A DNA stretch of 10,257 nucleotides from an uncultured Oscillospiraceae bacterium (lineage in GTDB: Bacteria; Bacillota; Clostridia; Oscillospirales; Acutalibacteraceae): the NCBI GenBank assembly GCA_905193585.1, contig CAJJPG010000063.1, positions 1 through 10,257 of the forward strand, read 5' to 3'. A model generated the notes under the pieces. That model saw only the letters and a program-made list of their open reading frames with translations, did no database searches and had not been told where the DNA came from. How positions within the stretch are numbered: the first letter of the stretch is position 1; each line of letters opens with the position of its first letter. This document shows positions 1 through 6,590 of the stretch, in pieces. Both the position numbers and the translations under genes were made by a program.

Positions 1-1
1 G

Positions 2-1804
2 GGTAAAATTATTGAGAGCCAAACGATTTCTTGTTATGCTTTAAGACCCACCTACTACTGCGACAAAAATGGTCTTAGACATATAACTCACGAAGAATAT
101 GCAAGGATGAAGGGATATCCGGATATCGCATATAATAATTGCAGAAATAAACATGATACATATCGTAAGATATTTCTGGCGCCAAATATATTTGTTTTTT
201 CAAGCATCGTCGAATCTTTAAAATCGTATATAAACGAAATCTCAACAGGCCAAACATCATACATAACTGAAAATGAAATCAAAATCACAAAATCGGGTAA
301 GAAACCCAAAGAAAAAATTTCCGTTTTCGAGGAACAATTAAATAAACCCAACAGCATTATTAAAAAAATTTCAATTAACAATCTTAAAGGATTAAGTAAT
401 GTTGAGATTTCGATAGACGGCAGAATTACTGCTATTATGGGATTAAACGGTGCCGGCAAATCCACAATATTACATGCGTTGGCGTGTTCCTTTTCTCCTT
501 ATAAAAAAGCTCAGAATTATCAATTCAAATCATTTTTCACCCCAACACCCGATTCACTGTGGGATGGAAGTAGGTTTAGTCTTGCACTATACGATGAGAA
601 CAAAAATATTGAAACGACAAAGGAGTATGAAAAAAAGCCTAAAGAGTGGCATCCGCGTCTTTCGCGCAGACCCCAAAAGGATGTTATTTATATCGGTATT
701 GACACATGTTTGCCCGCCATTGAAAAGGAAAAACAAACATCTTTGATTTATTATTCAACCACAAATTCAAAAAATCCGCTTGCAAAACGAATTGTAAATG
801 CAGCATCGAGTATTCTTGATATTGATTATGAGACCTTAACCGACAATGTCAATAAGAAAAAAACAAGAATAGGTGTTAAAACAAAATCCGGGAAACAATA
901 TAGTGACCTTACAATGGGTGCCGGCGAACAAAGATTGTTTAAAATTCTTTCCGAGGTGTACAGTTGTGAACCATACTCCCTGATTCTAATAGACGAAATA
1001 GACTTATTGCTACATTCAAAAGCTTTAGAAAGATTAATAAAAAAGCTTTACGAAATCGCTAATAATAAACATCTGCAAATAATCTTCACCACCCATTCTT
1101 TAGTAATGCGAAATCTTAAGGATTATTTGGATATAAGGTATATTTGCAAAATCTATAATGATACTATTGTTTATAATACTATTAATCCTGATGTGGTTTA
1201 TGATATTAGTGAAATCAGAGAAAAGCCTTTACATATTTACGTAGAAGATGATCTTGCCAAAGTTATCATCAATCATATTACTTCAGCAATGCACATTTCA
1301 AAATATGTCCGCATAACTGAATTCGGAGCAATTGAGAATGCATTTACTATTGCTGCATCACTGGTAATTAATGATGCTCCGTGCAATAATATATTAATAG
1401 TCACAGATGGCGATAAATATATTACAGATGACCAAAAAAGAAATCAGTTAAACCTAAAGCTGTCCGGAACTGAAAGCGATCACAATAACAAAATTGAAAA
1501 GGCACTTTCATTGATTACACAATTCACACTACCGGAAAACACAGCGCCGGAAAAATATTTACACGATTTATTAATAGAACTGGATAATGAAAATGAAATT
1601 ACAGAAATAGCAAAAACAATTACAAACCCCAAAGATTCACATGGTTGGATAAATGATATCCTCAAATCTATTGAAGTCGATGAAAATATTACATTGTCTA
1701 AAATAATCGACACAATTTCAACTCATCGTGACTACTCAATATACATTGAAAAAATTAAAAATTGGTTAGCACCGAAAAAGCGTGAGTTGAATTTAACAGT
1801 TTAA
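2..1804 (+). CDS. Putative cytosine-5 DNA methyltransferase (C-terminal end) fused to OLD-like ATPase-TOPRIM protein, 5' partial
   Basis: The frame is open from base 2 to the TAA at 1802-1804, giving 600 visible residues with the N-terminus outside the window. The first ATG (107) is an unlikely start: it has no spaced ribosome binding site and falls inside a conserved-looking motif. Seen (numbered from base 2): residues 26-41, RHITHEEYARMKGYPD, resemble the region around C5-methyltransferase motif IX (LTPRE.ARLQGFPD). Residues 54-75, beginning TYRKI and containing NIFVF, resemble motif X (YKQ.GNSI.VPV). A lysine-rich linker follows. The ATPase has Walker A GLNGAGKST (147-155), a signature-like MGAGEQ (about 305-310), Walker B LILIDEID (D331, E332) and a switch histidine in TTHS (H365). 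A TOPRIM-like domain follows, with E415 in YVEDD, G442 and N446, then DGD (D469, D471). OLD-family proteins use this ATPase-TOPRIM order as ATP-controlled nucleases, many in phage defence. Inferred role: self/non-self modification combined with a DNA-targeting effector. The DNA is clearly richer in A+T than the genes to its right, which suggests horizontal acquisition. The ATPase call is firm, TOPRIM likely, methyltransferase moderate. Confidence 0.72.
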   Translation, partial: GKIIESQTISCYALRPTYYCDKNGLRHITHEEYARMKGYPDIAYNNCRNKHDTYRKIFLAPNIFVFSSIVESLKSYINEISTGQTSYITENEIKITKSGKKPKEKISVFEEQLNKPNSIIKKISINNLKGLSNVEISIDGRITAIMGLNGAGKSTILHALACSFSPYKKAQNYQFKSFFTPTPDSLWDGSRFSLALYDENKNIETTKEYEKKPKEWHPRLSRRPQKDVIYIGIDTCLPAIEKEKQTSLIYYSTTNSKNPLAKRIVNAASSILDIDYETLTDNVNKKKTRIGVKTKSGKQYSDLTMGAGEQRLFKILSEVYSCEPYSLILIDEIDLLLHSKALERLIKKLYEIANNKHLQIIFTTHSLVMRNLKDYLDIRYICKIYNDTIVYNTINPDVVYDISEIREKPLHIYVEDDLAKVIINHITSAMHISKYVRITEFGAIENAFTIAASLVINDAPCNNILIVTDGDKYITDDQKRNQLNLKLSGTESDHNNKIEKALSLITQFTLPENTAPEKYLHDLLIELDNENEITEIAKTITNPKDSHGWINDILKSIEVDENITLSKIIDTISTHRDYSIYIEKIKNWLAPKKRELNLTV

Positions 1805-1849
1805 AGAAGCATCAGTAGGCTTGATTCTATGCTTGCTGATGCTTCTTTT
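1803..1849 (+). terminator. Intrinsic terminator after the ATPase-TOPRIM gene
   Basis: A hairpin starts at the stop codon. The core stem GAAGCATCAG (1806-1815) pairs with CTGATGCTTC (1836-1845). Three further A-T pairs lie at the base (1803-1805 with 1846-1848), and five weaker pairs including G-U can extend it inward, leaving a loop of about 10 bases. A run of four T (1846-1849) follows the core stem. The opposite strand ends in only TTTAAA after the stem, so it may also stop convergent cotJ transcription, but less strongly. Confidence 0.85.
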
Positions 1850-1947
1850 ATTAAAAATCATATTGTTTCAAAACAAATGCTAATAACTAAAATTGTGTAT
1901 AATGAATTATTTTCAAGCGGTTTGTCAGTTGTTCCGTTTTAATCATT

Positions 1948-2490
1948 CTATGTTGATTGCAGCGCCTCGCCGAAACGCTGATAATGCACAACCTCGCGCT
2001 CGCGCAAAAATTTCAGCGGATCGGTTATATCCGGGTCGTCTATAAGCCTCAAAAGGTTATCATATGTCACGCGTGCCTTTTGCTCTGCTGCCAGGTCCTC
2101 GTGCAAATCGGTTATAACATCACCTTTTGATTGGTAATATGTCGCCGTCCACGGCACGCCGTTTGCCGCCGCCTGATATACGCCGTTTGTATGGCTTACA
2201 AAATACGGCGCAAAGCCGCTTGCGTTTATTTCCTCGGGCGTAAGGTTTCTTGTCAGCTGGTGTACCATAGCGCATATCATTTCCATGTGCGCCAGTTCTT
2301 CGGTTCCTATATCGGTAAGCATTCCCTTAACCTCGTTATAGGGCTGACCGTAGCGCTGGGTTAAATATCTCAGCGCCGCAGAAGCTTCGCCGTCCGGACC
2401 GCCGTACTGCTCCATTATAATTTGAGCGTATTTGGGATTTGGGTTTTTAATATTAACCGGGTATTGCAGTTTTTTCTCATAACTCCACAT
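1948..2490 (-). CDS. cotJC: Spore coat protein CotJC, manganese-catalase-like
   Basis: This 180-residue protein is a full-length member of the CotJC/manganese catalase family, which in Bacillus is incorporated into the spore coat and is thought to help with peroxide defence. The expected di-manganese ligands are visible: E35 (GEASAALRY), E65 and H68 (TEELAH), E136 (AAEQKAR) and H169 (EREVVHY). Their spacing matches the family pattern, with a 12-residue contraction before the last two relative to the Lactobacillus plantarum enzyme as I recall it. The site therefore looks intact and catalysis is plausible. The ATG at 2488-2490 is preceded by GGAGGG (complement of 2500-2505), which lies within the last codons and end of cotJB's message. 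It is the last gene of cotJA-cotJB-cotJC, separated from cotJB by 5 bases, and converges on the ATPase-TOPRIM gene. There is no signal peptide, as expected for a mother-cell cytoplasmic coat protein. Confidence 0.95.
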   Translation of the reverse strand: MWSYEKKLQYPVNIKNPNPKYAQIIMEQYGGPDGEASAALRYLTQRYGQPYNEVKGMLTDIGTEELAHMEMICAMVHQLTRNLTPEEINASGFAPYFVSHTNGVYQAAANGVPWTATYYQSKGDVITDLHEDLAAEQKARVTYDNLLRLIDDPDITDPLKFLREREVVHYQRFGEALQST

Positions 2491-2495
2491 AAATT

Positions 2496-2762
2496 TCAGC
2501 CCTCCGTAAAGTCGTTATCCCACGGCCATGGGCCGTCTATCCATTTCCAGTTTCCCTCTGTCGGTGCGTCGTTCGCCGTTATTATAAGGTCACCGAATTT
2601 TTCACGGTATTCCGCCATAACGGCGTCGCGTTTTTCGCGGTACTCGCGCATAAGCTCCAGCGCCCTTGCGCTTTCGGGGTGTGAATCAAGAAAAAGGATA
2701 AGTTCATAAATCGCAAAATCCAGCTCGTAGAGTTTGCGCCTTAATTTCATTCTTTCATTCAT
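2496..2762 (-). CDS. cotJB: Spore coat protein CotJB
   Basis: This 88-residue soluble protein belongs to the CotJB family (spore coat assembly; biochemical role unknown). The N-terminal half is predicted helical and charged, with LYELDFAIYELILFLDSHPE near residues 12-31. The C-terminus carries the family hallmark of a tryptophan/proline-rich tail, NWKWIDGPWPWDNDF (about residues 71-85). Its ATG (2760-2762) overlaps the TGA of cotJA (2759-2761) as ATGA, so translation is probably coupled. The cotJC ribosome binding site lies at its 3' end. In Bacillus subtilis the CotJ proteins depend on one another for coat assembly, and the preserved gene order here implies the same. Length is normal for the family. 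Confidence 0.93.
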   Translation of the reverse strand: MNERMKLRRKLYELDFAIYELILFLDSHPESARALELMREYREKRDAVMAEYREKFGDLIITANDAPTEGNWKWIDGPWPWDNDFTEG

Positions 2763-2989
2763 CTGCGCGCACCTCCCAAAAACGGTTTGTCAAGCTCGGG
2801 GAAAAGCGTCCCGTTGCAAAACGCCTTGTCAAGCGGATAAACGCTGTCAATCGGCTGCATATTAATAAAAACCATGGTAAGCGGGTCTGTACAGTCGGTG
2901 TTTGCGACATCTCCTCGAACCGTTCTTCGGGGAGCGGTTGTGCAACCGCATTTTTCGTAAAAATCCGCAACATTAAATCTTGTTTCCAT
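2759..2989 (-). CDS. cotJA: Spore coat associated protein CotJA
   Basis: This 76-residue protein is recognised by the CotJA core: DPLTMVFINMQPIDSVYPL (about residues 35-53), then NGTLFPELDKPF (about 59-70). In Bacillus CotJA is needed for CotJC to enter the coat. The N-terminal ~30 residues (METRFNVADF...) are poorly conserved in the family and here include two cysteines (CGC). The ATG at 2987-2989 is preceded by AAAGGAG (complement of about 2999-3005) with 9 bases of spacing, a convincing start. An overlapping minus-strand frame (2755-2973) lacks the motif and is a shadow. It is the first gene of the operon and its stop overlaps the cotJB start. I could not find a convincing sporulation-sigma (SigE-like) promoter upstream, although one is expected. 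Confidence 0.9.
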   Translation of the reverse strand: METRFNVADFYEKCGCTTAPRRTVRGDVANTDCTDPLTMVFINMQPIDSVYPLDKAFCNGTLFPELDKPFLGGARR

Positions 2990-3135
2990 TCCTGTTTACT
3001 CCTTTTTTAAATTGAGGATTTTGTCCTATAACAGTTTATTGAAAAGCCTCGTAATTTGTTACAAGACTTCATATTAAGAAAATATTAAGATATTATAAAT
3101 AAAATTAATAAATTGATAAATTTACCTTTTGCATA

Positions 3136-3164
3136 TTGTAATCTATTGACTTATTATATATAAT
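3136..3164 (+). promoter_or_regulatory. Sigma-A-type promoter (candidate 1) for the decarboxylase operon
   Basis: A -35 of TTGTAA (3136-3141, 4 of 6 consensus) and a perfect -10 TATAAT (3159-3164) are separated by 17 bases, in the divergent region between cotJA and the oadG-like gene. Transcription would start near 3171, giving a leader of about 75 bases. It overlaps candidate 2, and the two could work together. Confidence 0.65.
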
Positions 3165-3173
3165 TAGTGTAAT
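3146..3173 (+). promoter_or_regulatory. Sigma-A-type promoter (candidate 2), overlapping
   Basis: A -35 of TTGACT (3146-3151, 5 of 6 consensus) and a -10 of TGTAAT (3168-3173, 5 of 6) are separated by 16 bases. The start would be near 3180. The -35 is better than candidate 1's but the -10 is worse. Sequence alone cannot choose between them. Confidence 0.45.
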
Positions 3174-3183
3174 TGGGCTAAAT

Positions 3184-3201
3184 TTGTTATTTTAATAACA
3201 A
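3184..3201 (+). repeat. Inverted repeat (hairpin) in the decarboxylase operon leader
   Basis: TTGTTAT (3184-3190) and ATAACAA (3195-3201) form a perfect 7-bp inverted repeat around a 4-base loop. It lies just downstream of the predicted start sites and about 30 bases before the ribosome binding site. It contains only one G-C pair per arm, so it is a weak RNA hairpin and lacks a T-tract. A protein operator is an alternative to an RNA role. In DNA this A+T-rich it could also be chance. Confidence 0.35.
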
Positions 3202-3246
3202 TCAATTTTTAAAACTATTTTTTACCCTTGGGGGAGGTGCTCTGTT

Positions 3247-3525
3247 TTGTCAAATGTTGTAGACAATCTGTATGTTGTCGGAATGGGTCTGGGCGTTGTT
3301 TTTGTGGGATTGATTTCCATAATTATTCTCTGTTATATTATAGGTGCCATATGTATGTCGTCCGATAAAAAAACAGAAAATGCTGCTCCGGCTCCTGCCG
3401 CTGTTCCCGCGCCCGCACCGATAGAAAACCGCGGAGAAATAATCGCTGCGGTATCGGCGGCTCTTGCGGAAGAAATGGGAACCGATGTTTCCGCAATCAG
3501 AATTTTGTCATTTAAAAAAATTTAA
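3247..3525 (+). CDS. oadG: OadG-like small membrane subunit of Na+-pumping decarboxylase (gamma/delta chain)
   Basis: This 92-residue protein has the OadG/MmdD layout. A single N-terminal membrane segment (about residues 13-36, rich in G, V, I and L) is followed by an Ala/Pro linker (about 46-59), then an amphipathic C-terminal stretch, IENRGEIIAAVSAALAEEMG (59-78). In known Na+ pumps this subunit anchors the soluble carboxyltransferase to the beta subunit and aids assembly. Its C-terminal tail contacts the alpha subunit. I chose the TTG at 3247 because GGAGGTG (3233-3239) sits 7 bases upstream; the next in-frame ATG (3283) would remove the start of the protein and has no such site. It is the first gene of the operon, 17 bases before the biotin carrier gene. 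These small subunits diverge quickly, so the call leans on layout and context. Confidence 0.85.
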   Translation: MSNVVDNLYVVGMGLGVVFVGLISIIILCYIIGAICMSSDKKTENAAPAPAAVPAPAPIENRGEIIAAVSAALAEEMGTDVSAIRILSFKKI

Positions 3526-3542
3526 GAAAAAGGTGTTAGAAA

Positions 3543-3917
3543 ATGAAAAAATACAATGTTACGGTAAACGGTACCGCATATGAAGTAACTCTTGAAGCTG
3601 TAGACGCGTCCGAAGTAAAAGCAGCTCCCGCTCCTGCGGCAGCCCCCGCGCCCGCTGCTGCTCCGGCTCCCGCCGCTGCGCCCGCAGCCCCTGTTTCGGG
3701 CGGTAAAGAAACCGTTTCAAGCCCGATGCCCGGCAACATTTTAGCCGTAAACGTTACAAACGGCGCTGCGGTTAAAAAGGGCGACGTGCTTATGATTCTC
3801 GAAGCTATGAAAATGGAAAACGAAATTATGTCCCCTTGTGACGGAACGGTTCTGTCTGTTAACGTTACAAAGGGCGCATCGGTGGAAACCGGCGCTGTTC
3901 TCTGCGTTATAGGCTAA
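3543..3917 (+). CDS. Free-standing biotin carboxyl carrier protein of the decarboxylase
   Basis: This 124-residue biotinyl protein carries the carboxyl group from the carboxyltransferase to the beta subunit. Residues 1-20 (MKKYNVTVNGTAYEVTLEAV) resemble the lead-in found before the biotin domain in OadA and in MmdC/GcdC-type carriers. Residues 27-50 are a flexible Ala/Pro arm. Residues 57-124 form a biotinyl domain with the EAMKMENEI motif, biotin lysine K90. The C-terminal PCDGTVLSV and final VIG fit the domain's second half. The ATG at 3543 follows AAAGGTG (3529-3535). The gene lies 17 bases after oadG and 19 before oadB. In classic enzymobacterial OadA this domain is the C-terminus of the alpha subunit. 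Here it is separate, as in methylmalonyl-CoA decarboxylase (MmdC), while the operon's carboxyltransferase is of the oxaloacetate/pyruvate type. It needs a biotin ligase encoded elsewhere. Confidence 0.93.
   Translation: MKKYNVTVNGTAYEVTLEAVDASEVKAAPAPAAAPAPAAAPAPAAAPAAPVSGGKETVSSPMPGNILAVNVTNGAAVKKGDVLMILEAMKMENEIMSPCDGTVLSVNVTKGASVETGAVLCVIG
3621..3692 (+). repeat. Ala/Pro linker with three PAPAAA units in the biotin carrier
   Basis: Residues 27-50 of the biotin carrier are only alanine and proline. Residues 29-46 are three exact PAPAAA units (18 bases each, 3627-3680), followed by PAAP. The protein repeat is exact but the codons differ between units, so selection has kept the amino acids, rather than it being a recent DNA duplication. 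Such linkers act as swinging arms between active sites. Confidence 0.9.
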
Positions 3918-3936
3918 CGGTTGGGAGAATTGACAT

Positions 3937-5151
3937 ATGGATAAAATAATTGATTTTGCCAAAACAACAGGCTTTTATATGCTGTTCGGCAATATGAGAG
4001 AAAACTGGACGTCGCTTGCGATGATTCTTATTTCTCTGTTCCTTTTGTACCTCGGCATTAAAAAGCAGTTTGAGCCGCTGCTGCTTGTAGGCATAGCCTT
4101 CGGTATGCTGCTTACAAACCTTACCGCGTTTACCGGTGCGGACAATGCCATGTACCACACCGAGCTTTGGACGCAGTTTATGGATGAAAGCTCCGAATTT
4201 TACCACAGCTACGGTTATATAATGTCAAACGGCGGCTTGCTCGATTTTCTTTATATCGGCGTTAAGACCTGCATTTACCCCTGCCTTATATTTATAGGTA
4301 TAGGCGCAATGACCGATTTTGAGCCGCTTATCGCAAGCCCGAAATCGCTGCTTTTGGGCGCTGCCGCGCAGGTTGGTATATTCGTTACATTTATCGGCTG
4401 CTTAGCGCTCGCTTTCCCGGCAGAGGCTGCCGCTTCTATCGGTATTATAGGCGGTGCGGACGGTCCTACCGCCATTTACACCACTTCAAAGCTCTACCCG
4501 AACCTTTTAGGCCCGATAGCCGTTGCCGCTTATTCGTATATGGCGCTGGTGCCTGTTATTCAGCCGCCGATTATGAAGCTGCTCACCACAAAAAAGGAGC
4601 GCGCTATAGTAATGAAGCCGCTGCGCAGAGTAAGCAAAACGGAAAAAATAATTTTCCCGATTGCGGTAACCGTATTCGTTGCTCTGCTTGTTCCCTCGGC
4701 TACTCCGCTTGTGGGCTGCTTAATGCTCGGTAACTTATGGAAAGAATCGGGCGTTTGCGAGCGTCTTTGCAAGACCGCGCAAAACGAGCTTATGAACATT
4801 GTAACCATATTCTTAGGCATTTCGGTAGGCGCTACCGCCACCGCAAAGGCATTCTTAAATTGGCAGACCATAAAAATACTCTGCATGGGAATAGTGGCTT
4901 TCGGCCTCGGTACTGCGGGCGGCGTTTTGCTTGCAAAGCTTATGAACCTGTTTACAAAGAAGAACAAGATAAATCCGCTTATCGGCTCTGCCGGCGTTTC
5001 CGCCGTTCCTATGGCGGCGCGCGTTTCGCAAATGGTGGGTCAGAAAGAAAACCCCTCGAACTTCCTGCTTATGCACGCCATGGGACCGAATGTTGCGGGC
5101 GTTATAGGCTCTGCTATTGCGGCGGGCGTTCTTATTTCGATTTTCGGTTGA
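3937..5151 (+). CDS. oadB: Na+-translocating decarboxylase beta subunit (OadB/MmdB/GcdB family)
   Basis: This 404-residue multi-pass membrane protein decarboxylates carboxybiotin and couples this to Na+ export. Both family landmarks are intact. The re-entrant GIIGGADGPTAI (residues 169-180) contains the key aspartate D175. NPLIGSAGVSAVPMAARV (346-363) supplies polar residues (N346, S355) matching those assigned to Na+ binding in the Klebsiella protein. The rest alternates hydrophobic spans with short loops, and the C-terminus MGPNVAGVIGSAIAAGV is typical. The ATG at 3937 follows GGGAGA at 3923-3928. The 19-base gap from the biotin carrier and 15-base gap to the carboxyltransferase indicate one transcript. 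The beta family is shared by oxaloacetate, methylmalonyl-CoA, glutaconyl-CoA and malonate decarboxylases, so substrate identity comes from the downstream gene. Confidence 0.95.
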   Translation: MDKIIDFAKTTGFYMLFGNMRENWTSLAMILISLFLLYLGIKKQFEPLLLVGIAFGMLLTNLTAFTGADNAMYHTELWTQFMDESSEFYHSYGYIMSNGGLLDFLYIGVKTCIYPCLIFIGIGAMTDFEPLIASPKSLLLGAAAQVGIFVTFIGCLALAFPAEAAASIGIIGGADGPTAIYTTSKLYPNLLGPIAVAAYSYMALVPVIQPPIMKLLTTKKERAIVMKPLRRVSKTEKIIFPIAVTVFVALLVPSATPLVGCLMLGNLWKESGVCERLCKTAQNELMNIVTIFLGISVGATATAKAFLNWQTIKILCMGIVAFGLGTAGGVLLAKLMNLFTKKNKINPLIGSAGVSAVPMAARVSQMVGQKENPSNFLLMHAMGPNVAGVIGSAIAAGVLISIFG

Positions 5152-5166
5152 TCGGGGGTTTAAAAA

Positions 5167-6582
5167 ATGGAAGAAAAGAAATTATATATAACCGATACCA
5201 TTCTCCGTGACGCGCACCAGTCTCAGGCGGCTACGCGCATGCGTATCGAGGATATGCTCCCCGCGCTTGAACAGCTTGATTCGGTAGGCTACTGGAGCCT
5301 TGAATGTTGGGGCGGCGCTACTTTTGACGCGTGTATGCGCTTTTTGAACGAGGACCCGTGGGAGAGACTGCGCACCCTTAAAAAGCATATGCCCAACACT
5401 AAGCTGCAAATGCTTCTGCGCGGTCAAAACCTGCTCGGCTACAAGCATTATGCCGATGACGTTGTTGATATGTTCGTTAAAAAGTCGATTGAAAACGGCA
5501 TTGACGTTATCCGTATTTTTGACGCGCTTAACGATACGCGCAATATGGAACAGGCTATGAAGAGCTGTAAAAAATACGGCGGAATATGCGAGGCGGCTAT
5601 AAGCTATACCGTCAGCCCCGTTCATAATGAGGAATACTTTGTTGAAATGGCAAAGACCCTTGAAAAAATGGGTGCGGACGTTATCTGCATTAAGGATATG
5701 GCGAATTTGCTTTTGCCCTATAAGGCATATTCGCTTGTTAAAAAGCTTAAAGAGAACGTTAATGTTCCGATTCATCTGCATACCCACAACACCACCGGCA
5801 CGGGCGATATGACCTATCTTATGGCGGCGCAGGCTGGCGTTGATATTGTTGATACCGCGCTTTCTCCCCTTGCAAACGGTACTTCGCAGCCCTCTACCGA
5901 GGCGCTTGTGGCGACGCTTCAGGGCACCCCGCGCGATACCGGGCTTGACCTTATGAAGCTGAGCGAAATAGCTGCGCATTTCCGCAAGGTTGCCGATAAG
6001 CTTAAAGCCGAGGGTATACTTGACCCGAAGGTGCTTAATGTTGATACAAAGACCCTTATTTATCAGGTTCCGGGTGGAATGCTTTCAAACCTTTTATCTC
6101 AACTTAAGCAGGCTAACGCCGAGGATAAATACTATGACGTTTTGGCTGAAGTGCCGAGGGTAAGAGAAGATTTCGGCTATCCGCCGCTTGTAACGCCCAC
6201 CAGCCAGATTGTAGGCACACAGGCTGTGCTCAATGTGCTTTCCGGCGAGCGCTATAAGATGATCACCAAGGAATCAAAGGGACTTTTGCGCGGCGAATAC
6301 GGCAGATTGCCCGGTAAGGTAAACGAAGAGGTTCGCAAAAAGGCTATAGGCGACGATAAGGTTATAACCTGCCGCCCCGCAGACCTTTTAAAGCCCGAGC
6401 TTACCGATTACGCAAAGGAAATGCGCGATAAGGGCATAGGCAAATCGGAAGAAGATGTATTAAGCTACGCACTGTTCCCGCAGGTTGCCGAAAAGTTCTT
6501 TGCGGTAAGGGATAAGAAGACTCCCTCAAATATTGATGAAAACGGCGTTCGTCAGCTTGTTGTTGAGGACTTGTCCGTTTGA
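5167..6582 (+). CDS. oadA: Oxaloacetate decarboxylase alpha / pyruvate carboxylase subunit B-type carboxyltransferase, lacking biotin domain
   Basis: This 471-residue cytoplasmic enzyme transfers the C4 carboxyl of oxaloacetate (or in reverse carboxylates pyruvate) to biotin. Residues 6-280 form the HMGL-like TIM barrel: ITDTILRDAHQS (8-19) with metal aspartate D15 and R14, K176 in ICIKDMA (probable carbamylated lysine; the D15-K176 spacing equals that in transcarboxylase 5S), and metal histidines H205 and H207 in HLHTHNTTG. Residues ~285-450 are the conserved post-barrel domain, with VPGGMLSNL and GYPPLVTPTSQIVG. The protein stops at NGVRQLVVEDLSV, where OadA would continue into the linker and biotin domain, which this operon supplies as a separate protein. 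The ATG at 5167 has only a modest G-rich ribosome binding site (GGGGG near 5154-5158). It is the last gene of the operon before a strong terminator. No biotin carboxylase gene accompanies it, favouring decarboxylase over pyruvate carboxylase. Confidence 0.93.
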   Translation: MEEKKLYITDTILRDAHQSQAATRMRIEDMLPALEQLDSVGYWSLECWGGATFDACMRFLNEDPWERLRTLKKHMPNTKLQMLLRGQNLLGYKHYADDVVDMFVKKSIENGIDVIRIFDALNDTRNMEQAMKSCKKYGGICEAAISYTVSPVHNEEYFVEMAKTLEKMGADVICIKDMANLLLPYKAYSLVKKLKENVNVPIHLHTHNTTGTGDMTYLMAAQAGVDIVDTALSPLANGTSQPSTEALVATLQGTPRDTGLDLMKLSEIAAHFRKVADKLKAEGILDPKVLNVDTKTLIYQVPGGMLSNLLSQLKQANAEDKYYDVLAEVPRVREDFGYPPLVTPTSQIVGTQAVLNVLSGERYKMITKESKGLLRGEYGRLPGKVNEEVRKKAIGDDKVITCRPADLLKPELTDYAKEMRDKGIGKSEEDVLSYALFPQVAEKFFAVRDKKTPSNIDENGVRQLVVEDLSV

Positions 6583-6590
6583 GCTTTTTA

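Noticed and set aside
107..109. ATG at 107 as the true start of the ATPase-TOPRIM gene
   Set aside because: No spaced Shine-Dalgarno sequence precedes it, the frame stays open to base 2, and the ATG lies inside a motif that resembles a conserved methyltransferase block.
1898..1903. TATAAT in the gap after the first terminator as a promoter
   Set aside because: No acceptable -35 at 16-18 bases and no rightward gene follows; the next genes are on the other strand.
2755..2973. Alternative minus-strand frame overlapping cotJA
   Set aside because: The 2759-2989 frame carries the CotJA motifs and a good ribosome binding site; this one does not.
2990..3120. SigE or SigK sporulation promoter for cotJ on the minus strand
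   Set aside because: It is expected from knowledge of cotJ in Bacillus, but I found no stretch with a credible CATA-type -10 and matching -35, so none is annotated.
3627..3692. Repetitive GC-rich stretch as a CRISPR or satellite repeat
   Set aside because: It is a protein-level Ala/Pro linker with codons that differ between units, inside a clear biotin carrier gene.
3536..3739. Minus-strand Ala/Gly-rich frame opposite the biotin carrier
   Set aside because: This is the antisense reading of the Ala/Pro linker codons; it has no independent gene features.
4560..4967. Minus-strand frame inside oadB
   Set aside because: It is a shadow of the membrane protein gene, with no ribosome binding site or recognisable domain.
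5182..5979. 265-codon open frame on the minus strand inside oadA
   Set aside because: It is opposite a clear OadA carboxyltransferase with intact motifs. Its translation matches no family I recognise and reflects codon bias of the sense gene.
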